This document shows, one piece after another, positions 5,599-5,617 of a stretch of DNA of 5,617 nucleotides. Positions within the stretch are counted from its first letter, which is position 1. Every line of letters starts with the position of its first letter. The stretch covers positions 1-5,617 of the forward strand of contig JAZRZG010000108.1 of the NCBI GenBank assembly GCA_045601305.1, in the 5' to 3' direction. A model generated the notes under the pieces. That model saw only the letters and a program-made list of their open reading frames with translations, ran no database searches and was not told the origin of the DNA. This stretch comes from Equadaptatus sp045601305. Its GTDB lineage: Bacteria > Synergistota > Synergistia > Synergistales > Synergistaceae. Made by a program: the position numbers and the translations under genes.

Positions 5599-5617
5599 CC
5601 ATTTTTACAAATTCTTT

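Noticed and set aside
1..5617. Mobile element, CRISPR, defence or biosynthetic island
   Set aside because: No transposase, integrase, repeat array, attachment duplication or unusual gene is present. The tRNA is intact and no integration scar is seen within the window.

Overview
The window is a compact stretch of housekeeping genes, all read from the minus strand, so transcription runs from right to left. The combination veg–ispE–purR, with a Bacillus-type PurR repressor, together with lepA–hemW points to a member of the Firmicutes (Bacillota). The single-cluster [4Fe-4S] ferredoxin suggests an anaerobe. The base composition looks nearly balanced by eye, so this is not a very AT-rich clostridium, but I cannot name the genus from the sequence alone.

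Layout in transcription order (right to left): (1) 5513-5598 holds one strong and one weaker terminator-like hairpin that should end an unseen minus-strand gene beyond the right edge. (2) About 140 bases follow with no convincing gene but with an interrupted 66-base inverted repeat. (3) A sigma-A type promoter (5337-5365) leads into lepA (EF4 GTPase), and hemW (radical SAM heme chaperone) begins with TTG directly after the lepA stop codon. (4) A second promoter with an extended -10 (2319-2346) leads into veg, ispE (CDP-ME kinase of the MEP isoprenoid pathway) and purR. (5) A third promoter (329-357), starting four bases after the purR stop, drives a 62-residue ferredoxin and, five bases after its stop, a CCA-encoding tRNA with anticodon CAU. 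(6) A hairpin at the left edge probably terminates the whole series.

I see no convincing intrinsic terminator between lepA and the left edge, so readthrough from lepA to the tRNA is possible, with the two internal promoters boosting the later genes. Functionally the set mixes translation (lepA, tRNA), Fe-S/heme biology (hemW, ferredoxin), isoprenoid synthesis (ispE), purine control (purR) and the small Firmicute protein Veg. Start codons deserve attention: lepA and hemW have to use TTG, whereas for the ferredoxin and purR an upstream in-frame TTG exists but the following ATG is the better start.

I found no convincing new biological system. The best leads are the ferredoxin–tRNA co-transcript, the identity of the CAU tRNA (elongator Met or Ile2), the cysteine pattern of the ferredoxin, and the unexplained inverted repeat upstream of lepA.
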